Source: Paenibacillus typhae
Lineage (GTDB): Bacteria > Bacillota > Bacilli > Paenibacillales > Paenibacillaceae
Assembly (NCBI RefSeq): GCF_900099765.1
Contig: NZ_FNDX01000001.1
Span: 310,001 to 374,000, forward strand
Reading direction: 5' to 3'
Length of the DNA: 64,000 nt
Within the stretch, counting starts at the first letter, position 1. Each line of letters begins with the position of its first letter. The notes under the pieces were generated by a model. The model saw only the letters and a program-made list of their open reading frames with translations. It was not told where the DNA came from and searched no databases. The position numbers and the translations under genes are program-made. Positions 9,512-17,938 of this stretch are shown here, piece by piece.

Positions 9512-11092
9512 ATGATGAACAAGAAAAAGAAACTTACGGTTACACTGGCAACTATGATGACACTGGGGACCATCCTCAGTGCATGCGGAGGCGGCAATAA
9601 TGCTGCCAACACGGGTGCAGAAGCAACGAACGGAACGAATGCAGCCAATACAGCGACCGATTCCGGCGCTCCTGATACTTCCAAAGAGGTTAAGCTGAAG
9701 ATGATCCTGGTCGGCGGACAGCCCGGCGACTATGACAAGGTATTCGGAGAGCTGAATACCAAATTGAAAGAGAAGATCAATGCTACTGTAGAAACAGAAT
9801 TTCTGGACTGGTCGGACTGGACGCAGAAGTATCCGCTGAAATTCGCGGCTAATGAGGATTTCGACCTGGTGTACACTGCGAACTGGGCCTTCTATAACGA
9901 CCAGGCGCTCAAGGGCGGATTCATGGAGTTAACGGAAGACATGCTTTCCAAGTACATGCCGCAGACCTGGGCAGCTATGCCGAAGGTAAACTGGGAGCAG
10001 GCCAAGGTAGACGGCAAGATCTTTATGGTTCCGAACAATAACGTGGAAGTAACAGACAAAGTGGTATTATACCGTGAAGATCTGCGCAAGAAATACAATC
10101 TTCCGGAAATCAACAGTCCTGAAACCTACGCCAATTATTTGAAAACGGTTGCTAAGGATGAGCAGGCCGTTACAGCATTTGGAGCAAAACCTGCTGACGG
10201 CTGGAAGTTCCATGAGCTGGACCAGATTCTGCTGGAGCAGAACAACAATTTCAATCTGGTAGATGCCAACCTGCTGCCGCTGGCTTACAAGCTGGATGAT
10301 GCTACAGGCCAAATCTTCAACATCTACGATACACCTGAATTTACTTCCCTGCTTGAATACTATAAAGATCTGGCCGACAACGGCGCATGGTCGAAGAACG
10401 TAGTCAGCAACAAAAACGATGTATGGCAGGATATCAAAGCAGGCAAGGTTTCCTCCTATGCCCACAACCTGGGTACTGTTGGTGCCAACCTGTCTGAAAT
10501 GCGCCGTGATAAACCCGATGTGGAGCTGGGAATCGCTGATCTGACACCGGACAAAAAGAAAATTGCTGCAATCGCCACACAGAACGGTATGTCCATCCAT
10601 GCAACCTCGAAGAATCCGGAACGTGCCCTGATGCTGATCGATTTGCTGCAGAACGACAAGGAAATTCATGACCTGACTATGTACGGAATTGCCGGAACCC
10701 ACTACAATCCGGAAGGCGACGATAAGTTCTCTGCAGGTCCTGCAGCCGGGAATTACACAGGGTTCTCGAACTGGGGCTGGAATTCCCCGCTGAACCGTCA
10801 GGATGCCGCTTACCCTAAGGAAGCTGACGACATGTTCAATGCTTGGCAGGCAAATGTCTATCATTTCCCGCTTGAAACGTTTGTATTTGACACTGCAAAA
10901 GTGAAAAATGAAGTAGCGAACATCGGTAATGTTATGCTGCGTTATGCGATTCCGCTGGAATACGGTTTGATCGATGACCTTGCCAAAGGTCAGGCAGATC
11001 TGATCAAGCAGCTGAAATCGGCTGGCATTGACAAGGTTCAGGCTGAAATGCAGGCTCAGGTAGATGCCTTCCTGGCAGCTCAAGCCAAATAA
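9512..11092 (+). CDS. ABC transporter solute-binding lipoprotein (family 1, DUF3502-like C-terminus)
   Basis: A lipoprotein signal with lipobox LSAC (Cys25) is followed by a low-complexity Asn/Ala/Thr spacer (about 29-58) and a large two-lobed binding domain, 526 aa in total. The YPLKFAANEDFDLVYTANWAFY stretch and the long C-terminal part resemble the binding proteins that accompany LplB/YtcP permeases. It should sit on the outer face of the membrane and deliver oligosaccharides, here probably beta-galacto-oligosaccharides, to the two permeases upstream. Start: ATG at 9512 (an ATG also follows at 9515) with AGGGGGAAA upstream. A strong terminator follows at 11107. Confidence 0.92.
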   Translation: MMNKKKKLTVTLATMMTLGTILSACGGGNNAANTGAEATNGTNAANTATDSGAPDTSKEVKLKMILVGGQPGDYDKVFGELNTKLKEKINATVETEFLDWSDWTQKYPLKFAANEDFDLVYTANWAFYNDQALKGGFMELTEDMLSKYMPQTWAAMPKVNWEQAKVDGKIFMVPNNNVEVTDKVVLYREDLRKKYNLPEINSPETYANYLKTVAKDEQAVTAFGAKPADGWKFHELDQILLEQNNNFNLVDANLLPLAYKLDDATGQIFNIYDTPEFTSLLEYYKDLADNGAWSKNVVSNKNDVWQDIKAGKVSSYAHNLGTVGANLSEMRRDKPDVELGIADLTPDKKKIAAIATQNGMSIHATSKNPERALMLIDLLQNDKEIHDLTMYGIAGTHYNPEGDDKFSAGPAAGNYTGFSNWGWNSPLNRQDAAYPKEADDMFNAWQANVYHFPLETFVFDTAKVKNEVANIGNVMLRYAIPLEYGLIDDLAKGQADLIKQLKSAGIDKVQAEMQAQVDAFLAAQAK

Positions 11093-11106
11093 GATCAGTG
11101 CTTCGG

Positions 11107-11142
11107 GGCTGCGCCAAAGTTCGGCTTTGGCGCAGCCTTTTA
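11107..11142 (+). terminator. Rho-independent terminator after the transporter operon
   Basis: A perfect 13-bp stem (arms GGCTGCGCCAAAG and CTTTGGCGCAGCC, TTCGG loop) is followed by TTTTAT. It closes the transporter operon before the galactanase gene. Confidence 0.93.
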
Positions 11143-11229
11143 TATACAGGCAGAACCGGGTCGCTATCGTACATAGGGTGAGCGTTATCCGTATGCTGCA
11201 GGCTTAACCACATTCGGGGAGGTTGTTAT

Positions 11230-14200
11230 GTGAAAAACAGAAAAAGAGTTCTGGCAATCATTCTCTTCATTTCAATGATGCTGTCAACGGTATTTACCGG
11301 TTTACCCGGAAGAACAGAGGCTTCGGCTGCGCCCGGATCATTCGCCAAAGGCGCAGATATCAGCTGGCTGCCGCAATTAGAGGCGCTTGGGTATAAATTT
11401 TATAATGATAACGGGGAAGAACAGGATCTTCTGTACATTCTAAAGGATCATGGAATTGATTCCATCCGGATCAGAGCCTGGGTTAATCCTTCAGACGATC
11501 CTGCAAACGGTCATAACAGTACAGAAGAAGTTGTTGCTTTAGCTTCACGTGTAAGCGCTCTCGGTTTCCGGGTGATGATTGATTTCCACTATAGCGACAG
11601 CTGGGCGGACCCGGGTAAGCAGGTCACGCCAGCAGCATGGGCTGACGCAGATCTGGAGCAATTAAAAGTTCATGTATCGGAATATACTACCGATGTTATG
11701 AAAGCGCTACAAGAGGCGGGCGTTACCCCCGAGTGGGTGCAAATCGGCAATGAGATCAACAACGGCATGCTGCACCCGCTGGGGAGCTACAGTAATATAT
11801 TTAACCTTGTCCAGCTGATTCAGGCGGGGTCAAGTGCAGCCAAAGCCGTTTTTCCGGACATCAAAGTGATTATTCATAGGGCAAACGGAGCAGAAGCGGG
11901 CGTAGATCCTTTTTATGCCGGTCTTGTAGCTGCCGGTCTTAAGGACAGCGATTACGATATTATAGGATTGTCTTATTATCCCGAATCTACCTTTACCACT
12001 TCCATTGATGAATTAAGCGAGAATATGAATAAGCTGGAGCAAAATTACGGCAAGGAAGTTATGATTGTCGAAGTCGGCGGCAACGTCTCCGAGGATGTTG
12101 ATAGCGTTCACAATATGCTTGTAGCGGCGCAGAATAAACTGCACGCTGTTCCAAACCAGAAGGGAACCGGTATATTCTACTGGGAACCGACAGGAATTAT
12201 GTTTGACTATCCGTTATCTGCCTGGAATAAAGACGGAAGTCCAACCATTGCCATGGATGCTTTTATCGACGGTGCGGTAGAAATTAACCGTTATCCGGTC
12301 CAATCCATTACGCTAGATCAGCCTGAAACGGTGATTGAGGTCGGCGGAAACGGTAAATTATCGGCAATCCTCAGCCCTGAGAATGCTACCTACAAGGGCG
12401 TGAAATTTACCAGCTCCGAGCCTGATGTTGTCAAAGTGGATCTTTACAAAGGAACGCTCTCCGGAATTTCTCCCGGAACGGCAACGGTAACAGCTGTTAC
12501 CTATGACGGCGGATTTACAGCCACCAGCGAAGTTACTGTTATCCCGAGCACAAGCCTGGTTCAGAACCCCGGTTTTGAGGACGGATTGGCCTCATGGACA
12601 CTTACAGGGGATGAAAGTGCAGTAACGATTGATAAGGACGTGTATTCCGGTTCGTCGGCATTACACTATTACAGTCCAACACCTGCTGAATTTACTGTAT
12701 CCCAGACCATCACGGGACTGGAGAACGGAGTCTATACCTTATCAGCCTGGGTCTCCGGCGGCGGCGGCGAAGAGGTTTCAGAGATTTTTGCCGGCGATTC
12801 CGTGCAGAGCTTTACCAATACAGGCTGGCAAAAATGGAGTAAGCCTGTCATTAATGACATTGAAGTTACAGATGGGACGCTGACGGTCGGAGCGCATTAT
12901 AAGCTTTCCGACGGTCAATGGGGTAACCTTGACCATTTTGAGCTGAAAGAAAAGGATAACACTGAGTATATTACGGTGATCAATCCCGGCTTTGAAAATG
13001 TTAAGGAAGACGGCACCCCTGAAGGCTGGACCATTCCGGATACCACTCCGTTAACGGCTGGGACCGGTTATACCGGTGAAAAGTCACTTGGATTCTGGAA
13101 GGATAGCGCGTTCACCTTTGAAGCCTATCAGGAGCTTACAGGTTTAACGGATGGAACCTACACGTTGTCGGCCTGGTCGCAGGGCGCCGGAGATGAAGTG
13201 AAGAATCAGTTATACGCTGTGAGCGGCGATCAAGCGCCATTAACGGCCAGCTTTGCGAATAAGGGCTGGAACAAATGGAATCAGGCCGTTGTTGAAAATA
13301 TCAAGGTCACGGGCGGAACACTGAGAATAGGCGTTTCCCTGGATGCAAAAGCCGGGGATTGGGGCTCTTATGACGATTTTGTACTGATTAAAAACAGTGA
13401 TGAGCCAGGCACTGAGCAGCCGGGTACAGATCCGGGCACAGAGGTTCCTCCGACAGAGCCAGGTACGGACCCGGGTACAGAGGTTCCACCTACAGAGCCG
13501 GGAACAGATCCAGGAACGCAGGTTCCGCCGACAGAGCCGGTTAATCCTTCTCCGGGAAGCATTCCGGGTAGCGTTCCGGGGGACAGCAGTACTCCGGCAG
13601 TAAGCGGTACTCCGGCGGCTGAGCCTACAGCTTCTGTCATTAACAACACTACGGTCTACAGTGTCATTATCAAGGCGGCAGCAGATGCAGGCAAAGGGGT
13701 ATCTACTGCCAAGCTTGATCCAAGCGTAATGAGCGGTCTGCTGCAAAAAGTGAAGCAGTCTGAAGCGGCCGGACAAAGCGCAGCAGTTGAGATCAGGCTG
13801 GATAGCGCAGCAAATGTACAGGCTGTCCAATTATCCGTTTCGAAGGAAGCGCTCAAACTACTGGCAGACGGCACTAAAGCGGGTTTAAAGGTGGAAGCAG
13901 GACTTGCCGCAATCACCTTCGACCATCAATCGGTAACGGCTATGGGCAGTGCGGCAGCGGACAGCGAAATCAGCATTAACAAGCTTGCTGCATCAGTACT
14001 GCCGGAGAATGTCCAGAGAGTGATCGGTGACAGGGCGGTATATGATTTCTCTGTAAAAGCAGGCAATGCTGAAATTACCCAATTTAACGGCGGAACGGTA
14101 AAGATCAGTCTGCCTTATACTCCGCGTACAGGTGAGCAGACGAATACAATTGTCGCCTACTACATTGACCCGGCTGGCAGCCTCAAGCCCGTCAGGGGAG

Positions 14201-14817
14201 GGTATGATGTTTCGACCGGGAGGGTAAATCTTCAGACCACCCATTTGTCGCAATATGCAGCGGGATATAACGAAGTGAAATTCAGCGATGTCAGCTCCGG
14301 TCACTGGTACAGTGAGGCAGTCGGTTATATGGCAGCCAGAGGGATCGTTAACGGCACAGGCGGTAATGTCTTTGCCCCTGAGAGCAAGGTGACGCGGGCT
14401 GATTTCCTGATGATGATTATGAACGCTTACGGGATCGAAGCAGATTCCGCAGTTACCGGCAATTTCGCAGATGCAGGGAACAAATACTACTCGGGATACG
14501 TGGGCACGGCCAAGCAATTAGGATTGGTTTCCGGTACCGGAGATAACCAGTTCAAGCCGGAAGCGGTGATCAGCCGCCAGGACATGTCCGTTATTTTCTA
14601 TAATATTCTGAAGCATCTGGGTGAACTGCCATCCGGCAAGACCGGCCAGAGCTATGAGAACTTTGCTGATGCAGCTGCTGTATCAGGTTATGCAGCAGAA
14701 TCCATGAGAGCATTAGTGGAAGCCGGAGTAATTACCGGAGACGGGAGTAAGCTGGCTCCTATGGCCAATACAACCCGGGCTCAAGCGGTACAGGTAATAT
14801 ATAATGCTATAAAGTAA
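11230..14817 (+). CDS. GH53 arabinogalactan endo-beta-1,4-galactanase with SLH cell-wall anchor
   Basis: This is a secreted 1195-aa modular enzyme. A signal peptide (about 1-31) precedes a GH53 barrel (about 36-350) with acid/base Glu175 in QIGNEINNG and nucleophile Glu281 in MIVEVGGN. A BIG2 domain follows (about 355-438), then two related beta-sandwich modules that each begin NPGFE (about 440-575 and 580-720) and resemble galactan-binding CBM61-type modules. Next come a Pro/Thr/Gly/Glu linker with a 13-residue repeat, a pre-SLH domain (about 810-1010) and three SLH repeats (about 1015-1195). It should be displayed on the cell wall, cutting beta-1,4-galactan to oligomers for the neighbouring transporter and GH2 enzyme. 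The start is GTG at 11230 after GGGGAGG; the ATG two bases earlier is out of frame and followed at once by TGA. Confidence 0.93.
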   Translation: MKNRKRVLAIILFISMMLSTVFTGLPGRTEASAAPGSFAKGADISWLPQLEALGYKFYNDNGEEQDLLYILKDHGIDSIRIRAWVNPSDDPANGHNSTEEVVALASRVSALGFRVMIDFHYSDSWADPGKQVTPAAWADADLEQLKVHVSEYTTDVMKALQEAGVTPEWVQIGNEINNGMLHPLGSYSNIFNLVQLIQAGSSAAKAVFPDIKVIIHRANGAEAGVDPFYAGLVAAGLKDSDYDIIGLSYYPESTFTTSIDELSENMNKLEQNYGKEVMIVEVGGNVSEDVDSVHNMLVAAQNKLHAVPNQKGTGIFYWEPTGIMFDYPLSAWNKDGSPTIAMDAFIDGAVEINRYPVQSITLDQPETVIEVGGNGKLSAILSPENATYKGVKFTSSEPDVVKVDLYKGTLSGISPGTATVTAVTYDGGFTATSEVTVIPSTSLVQNPGFEDGLASWTLTGDESAVTIDKDVYSGSSALHYYSPTPAEFTVSQTITGLENGVYTLSAWVSGGGGEEVSEIFAGDSVQSFTNTGWQKWSKPVINDIEVTDGTLTVGAHYKLSDGQWGNLDHFELKEKDNTEYITVINPGFENVKEDGTPEGWTIPDTTPLTAGTGYTGEKSLGFWKDSAFTFEAYQELTGLTDGTYTLSAWSQGAGDEVKNQLYAVSGDQAPLTASFANKGWNKWNQAVVENIKVTGGTLRIGVSLDAKAGDWGSYDDFVLIKNSDEPGTEQPGTDPGTEVPPTEPGTDPGTEVPPTEPGTDPGTQVPPTEPVNPSPGSIPGSVPGDSSTPAVSGTPAAEPTASVINNTTVYSVIIKAAADAGKGVSTAKLDPSVMSGLLQKVKQSEAAGQSAAVEIRLDSAANVQAVQLSVSKEALKLLADGTKAGLKVEAGLAAITFDHQSVTAMGSAAADSEISINKLAASVLPENVQRVIGDRAVYDFSVKAGNAEITQFNGGTVKISLPYTPRTGEQTNTIVAYYIDPAGSLKPVRGGYDVSTGRVNLQTTHLSQYAAGYNEVKFSDVSSGHWYSEAVGYMAARGIVNGTGGNVFAPESKVTRADFLMMIMNAYGIEADSAVTGNFADAGNKYYSGYVGTAKQLGLVSGTGDNQFKPEAVISRQDMSVIFYNILKHLGELPSGKTGQSYENFADAAAVSGYAAESMRALVEAGVITGDGSKLAPMANTTRAQAVQVIYNAIK
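13420..13536 (+). repeat. three tandem 39-bp coding repeats in the galactanase linker
   Basis: Three copies of a 13-codon unit (PGTDPGTEVPPTE, third copy with Q for E) run back to back from 13420, 13459 and 13498. They encode a flexible linker between the binding modules and the wall-anchoring part. Such arrays can change copy number by slippage. Confidence 0.95.
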
Positions 14818-14984
14818 ACCGGCAGGTTTGAGCCTCAATAAACGTTATATCCTATTATTAGCCATCCGGTCTTTTCAGGCCGGGTGGACGGCATTCACGC
14901 ATAGTTCCTCAGGTTGAGGCACACACTATCAGGGTGATTTACCAAAAAAATGATTCGTGTATAGGATTAGGAGGCCCGGAGTGA

Positions 14985-15164
14985 ATGTCCAATAAAAAAA
15001 GTTACTATGCATTTGAGGATCCGCGCGGCACCACCATTGAATTTCAGGCTACCAGCCTGCAACAAGCCATGGTGATCAAAAAGAAGAGGGCGCAGGAGCT
15101 GGGGATTCCGAAAGAGGCTTTTGAACTTACAAGCATCCGCAAGAAACCAAGCCAGAGCGCTTAG
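14985..15164 (+). CDS. small hypothetical protein, 59 aa
   Basis: A short open frame starts at ATG 14985, ten bases after a full AGGAGG (14969-14974), and ends at TAG 15162-15164. The product is hydrophilic and basic, with no signal peptide or membrane segment; its N-terminal half reads like a compact beta-rich segment (YYAFEDPRGTTIEFQATSL) followed by a Lys/Arg-rich helix. Its strong ribosome binding site, a hairpin terminator at 15232 and the absence of another gene here support a real gene. I do not recognise the family and assign no function. Confidence 0.7.
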   Translation: MSNKKSYYAFEDPRGTTIEFQATSLQQAMVIKKKRAQELGIPKEAFELTSIRKKPSQSA

Positions 15165-15231
15165 CCTTTTTTTGAGCGGCTTCCTCATAACTCTAAGAAT
15201 GTCACAGGACATGAACAATAGTCCCTTAAGA

Positions 15232-15259
15232 ACCCGCGCTATGCGCGGGTTTTCTATTT
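15232..15259 (+). terminator. Rho-independent terminator after the 59-aa gene
   Basis: Arms ACCCGCGC and GCGCGGGT around a 3-nt loop are followed by a T-rich tract (TTTCTATTTT). Confidence 0.8.
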
Positions 15260-15274
15260 TCAGGAATTCGGCTA

Positions 15275-15303
15275 TTGACATCGGGTCTACTTAGTGATAC
15301 TTT
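15275..15303 (+). promoter_or_regulatory. promoter of the padR operon
   Basis: A consensus -35 box TTGACA (15275-15280) is followed after 17 bp by TACTTT (15298-15303) as -10 box. The first PadR-like operator copy covers the spacer and the -10 box. Confidence 0.6.
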
Positions 15304-15324
15304 GTAGTAGTACTAAGTGATACT
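15288..15324. promoter_or_regulatory. pair of direct 14-bp repeats, probable PadR operator
   Basis: TACTTAGTGATACT (15288-15301) recurs as TACTAAGTGATACT (15311-15324), 23 bp apart start to start. One copy overlaps the -10 box and the other lies over the expected transcription start, so binding would block the promoter. PadR repressors usually bind repeated sites of about this size in their own promoters. Confidence 0.65.
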
Positions 15325-15361
15325 GCATACCAGTCATACAGAATAGTAAAGGATGATTGCA

Positions 15362-15688
15362 TTGGATAACCTGACAGAAATGCTCAAAGGCGTGCTTGAG
15401 GGCTGTGTCCTGGAAATTATAAGCCGCAAGGATACCTATGGCTACGAAATCACACGGCAGCTGAATGCCCTCGGCTTCGCGGATGTTGTGGAGGGAACGG
15501 TGTACACGATCCTGGTCCGGCTTGAAAAAAACAAGCTGGTGGAGACCACCAAGAAGCCCTCCGAGCTGGGGCCGCCGCGGAAGTTTTTCGCGATCAATGC
15601 TGCAGGGCGTGAGGAGCTGCAGAGGTTCTGGGATAAATGGGCCTTCGTATCATCAAAAATGAGCGAGTTAAAGGAGAGAGCAGAATGA
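15362..15688 (+). CDS. PadR-family transcriptional regulator
   Basis: The 108-aa protein has the PadR winged helix (DTYGYEITRQLNALGF, then VVEGTVYTILVRLEKNKLVE and the GPPRKFFAIN wing). I place the start at TTG 15362, eight bases after AAAGGA, giving the typical N-terminus MDNLTEMLKG; an ATG three codons upstream (15353) overlaps that ribosome binding site and is less likely. Such regulators repress the ABC exporter operon they head and are released by a ligand or membrane stress. The stop codon overlaps the next start (ATGA), so the operon is translationally coupled. Confidence 0.9.
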   Translation: MDNLTEMLKGVLEGCVLEIISRKDTYGYEITRQLNALGFADVVEGTVYTILVRLEKNKLVETTKKPSELGPPRKFFAINAAGREELQRFWDKWAFVSSKMSELKERAE

Positions 15689-16032
15689 ATTTGTGGGAAA
15701 AAATGACCGGCAGGGATATGACTAAAGAATTCAAGGCCTTTGAATTACGGGTAAAGGAGCTCCCTGCGGATTACCGGGCGGCCTGGGCAACTATACAAGA
15801 GAATCTTTGGGCACACTCCGATTTCACCGGCCGTAATCTTATGCCGATCTTTGACGGTGTGCTTGGCCTGCTGGAAACATCGGCGGCTGACGGCCAGAGC
15901 ATCGTTGAGGTTTTGGGTGAGGACATTAAGGGCTTCTGCTCAGCGCTTGCCGGCGAAGAAGGGGCAAAGTCTTACCGCGACAAGTGGCGCGAGCAGCTTA
16001 ACAATAACATAGCCAAGAAATTAGGCAAATAG
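15685..16032 (+). CDS. DUF1048 family protein (first copy)
   Basis: The protein is 115 aa, mostly helical and soluble, with the family pattern ending GEDIKGFCSALAGE...YRDKWREQLN. The ATG at 15685 overlaps the padR stop by four bases; a frame open further upstream is inside padR and has no ribosome binding site. DUF1048 genes typically sit between a padR regulator and an ABC exporter, as here, and their biochemical role is not established. The copy directly downstream is a diverged paralogue. Confidence 0.85.
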   Translation: MNLWEKMTGRDMTKEFKAFELRVKELPADYRAAWATIQENLWAHSDFTGRNLMPIFDGVLGLLETSAADGQSIVEVLGEDIKGFCSALAGEEGAKSYRDKWREQLNNNIAKKLGK

Positions 16033-16043
16033 GAGGGGTTCAC

Positions 16044-16394
16044 ATGAGTATACGGGATATGATCGAGGGCAGAAAAGAGTGGAAGGCGCATATGGCGCGT
16101 GTTAAGGCACTTCCGCAGGATTACCAGATTGTATATAAAGAGCTGCAAAAGTATCTGTTTAAAGTCGGTCCGGTCGACATGGGTGAAGGAACAGAGCTGC
16201 TCTCGGGAATTGTTGATCTGTTTGAAGAAGGGGCTTCACTGGGAAAAGGCGTGCTTGAAGTGACCGGCAAAGATGTCGCAGCGTTCTGCGACGAGCTGAT
16301 CAAGGATTCCAAAACGTACGCTGACCTTTATCAGGAGGCGGTTGACCAAAAGACAGCCAAGGCCATGAACAAGGCAACGGATAAACTGAAGTGA
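16044..16394 (+). CDS. DUF1048 family protein (second copy)
   Basis: This 116-aa helical protein is related to the preceding gene: both share LPxDY near residue 24-28 and a V(L/T)G(E/K)D(I/V)xxFC motif in the second half. The start is an ATG 11 nt after the upstream stop with AGGAGGGG before it. The two copies may form a heteromeric complex that works with the ABC exporter encoded next; that is inference from context only. Confidence 0.85.
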   Translation: MSIRDMIEGRKEWKAHMARVKALPQDYQIVYKELQKYLFKVGPVDMGEGTELLSGIVDLFEEGASLGKGVLEVTGKDVAAFCDELIKDSKTYADLYQEAVDQKTAKAMNKATDKLK

Positions 16395-16409
16395 AGGGTG
16401 GTTAACGGG

Positions 16410-17168
16410 ATGGGAAAAGCAATTCAAGTGCAGGGTCTGCGTAAATCCTTTAAGAACACCGAGGTGTTAAAAGGAGTTGATTTTGAAGTGGAGCGGGGTG
16501 AGATCTTTGCCCTGCTCGGGAGTAACGGTGCAGGCAAGACGACGATCGTCAGAATTCTCTCAACGCTGCTCAGACAAGATGGGGGCACAGCATCCGTTAA
16601 CGGCTTCGACGTGATGTCAAATCCCAGGAAGGTGCGGCAGGCTATCAGTCTGACCGGGCAATTTGCCGCCGTAGACGAGATGCTGACCGGCCGGGAAAAT
16701 CTGATCATGATCGCCAGGCTGCGGCATCTGGAGCAGCCGCGTCAAGCGGCGGAGGATTTGCTGAGACGATTTGGCTTAACGGACGCTGCGGACCGCAAGC
16801 CGTCTGCCTATTCGGGCGGTATGCGCCGCAGGCTGGATATTGCACTCAGTCTTGTGGGGAGACCGCAAATTATTTTTCTGGATGAGCCAACCACCGGTCT
16901 TGACCCCGAGGCCCGGATGGAGGTCTGGAAGATCGTAAGAGAGCTTGCTGCCGGCGGGACCACAGTGTTCCTGACTACCCAATATCTTGAAGAAGCAGAG
17001 CAGCTTGCCGACAAAATCTCCATTTTGCATGAGGGCCGGATTATCGCGGGCGGTACACTGGCTGAGCTGAAGAAGCGTTTTCCGGCTGCCAAGGTTGAAT
17101 ATGTTGAGAAGCAGCCGACCCTAGAGGAAATCTTCCTCGCAATTACAGGAAACAAGGAGGCTATCTGA
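16410..17168 (+). CDS. ABC transporter ATP-binding protein (DrrA/CcmA-type)
   Basis: The 252-aa ATPase shows Walker A GSNGAGKTT, signature YSGGMRRRLD and Walker B IIFLDEPTTGLDP, followed by the switch region TTQYLEEAEQLAD of drug and antibiotic exporters. A GTG twelve bases upstream (16398) is in frame, but GAAGGGTGG lies nine bases before the ATG at 16410, so that is the start. The stop overlaps the permease start by one base (TGATG). It should energise the permease encoded next; the exported substrate is unknown. Confidence 0.92.
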   Translation: MGKAIQVQGLRKSFKNTEVLKGVDFEVERGEIFALLGSNGAGKTTIVRILSTLLRQDGGTASVNGFDVMSNPRKVRQAISLTGQFAAVDEMLTGRENLIMIARLRHLEQPRQAAEDLLRRFGLTDAADRKPSAYSGGMRRRLDIALSLVGRPQIIFLDEPTTGLDPEARMEVWKIVRELAAGGTTVFLTTQYLEEAEQLADKISILHEGRIIAGGTLAELKKRFPAAKVEYVEKQPTLEEIFLAITGNKEAI

Positions 17169-17938
17169 TGGAGACGGCAAAAAACCATTTTTTCAGCGAC
17201 ATGAGTGTGATGCTTGGCCGTTCGATGCGCCATATTGTCCGCAGTATGGACACTATTCTCACCGTTTGTATTACTCCGATTGCCATGATGCTGCTGTTCG
17301 TCTATGTATTTGGCGGTGCTATAGAAACAGGGGCCGATAATTATGTTAATTACCTGTTGCCCGGCATCCTGCTTATGGCGATTGCCAGCGGTGTGGCATA
17401 TGTGGCTTACCGGCTGTTCATAGATAAGCAGCGCGGCATTATCGAACGGTTCAACTCTATGCCGATTGCCCGATCCGCCGTGCTGTGGGGGCATGTGCTG
17501 ACCTCGGTGGTATCCAACATCCTTTCCGTTGCTGTCATCATCCTCGTTGCCCTTCTTATGGGCTTCCGCTCTCCGGCAGGAATTTTGGCCTGGATGGCTG
17601 TAGCAGGTATACTTGTGCTGTTTACGCTGGCCTTGACCTGGGTCGCAGCCATCGCCGGATTATCCGCCAAAACCCTGGAAGGCGCAAGCGCTTTTTCCTA
17701 TCCGCTAATCTTCCTGCCCTTCATCAGCTCGGCCTTTGTGCCGACCGGTTCGATGCCCAAAGCTGTGCGTGTCTTTGCCGAAAATCAGCCGGTGACCCCG
17801 ATTGTCGAAGCCATTCGCAACCTGCTGTCTGACCAGCCGGTAGGCACTGATATATGGGCTGCTCTGGCGTGGTGTACCGGAATCCTGATTGTTGCCTATC
17901 TGTTTGCGGTGCGTGTGTATAGACGGAATGCGGTTTAA
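17168..17938 (+). CDS. ABC-2 type transporter permease
   Basis: The 256-aa membrane protein has six predicted hydrophobic segments in the ABC-2 arrangement and the family's VTPIVEAIRNLL motif near the C-terminus. It closes the padR-DUF1048-DUF1048-ATPase-permease operon. Operons of this design are usually linked to resistance to toxic or membrane-active compounds. Its stop overlaps by four bases the 3' end of the convergent lipoprotein gene, and I see no terminator between them. Confidence 0.92.
   Translation: METAKNHFFSDMSVMLGRSMRHIVRSMDTILTVCITPIAMMLLFVYVFGGAIETGADNYVNYLLPGILLMAIASGVAYVAYRLFIDKQRGIIERFNSMPIARSAVLWGHVLTSVVSNILSVAVIILVALLMGFRSPAGILAWMAVAGILVLFTLALTWVAAIAGLSAKTLEGASAFSYPLIFLPFISSAFVPTGSMPKAVRVFAENQPVTPIVEAIRNLLSDQPVGTDIWAALAWCTGILIVAYLFAVRVYRRNAV

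Noticed and set aside
10067..11083. Open frame of 338 codons on the minus strand
   Set aside because: It is antisense to the solute-binding lipoprotein, with no start signal and no domain.
13420..13536. Tandem repeats as an intergenic or CRISPR feature
   Set aside because: They are in frame within the galactanase and encode a Pro/Thr/Gly linker.
14863..14922. Hairpins after the galactanase gene as terminators
   Set aside because: CCATCCGG/CCGGGTGG and CCTCA/TGAGG can pair, but neither is followed by a T-run, so I did not list them as terminators.
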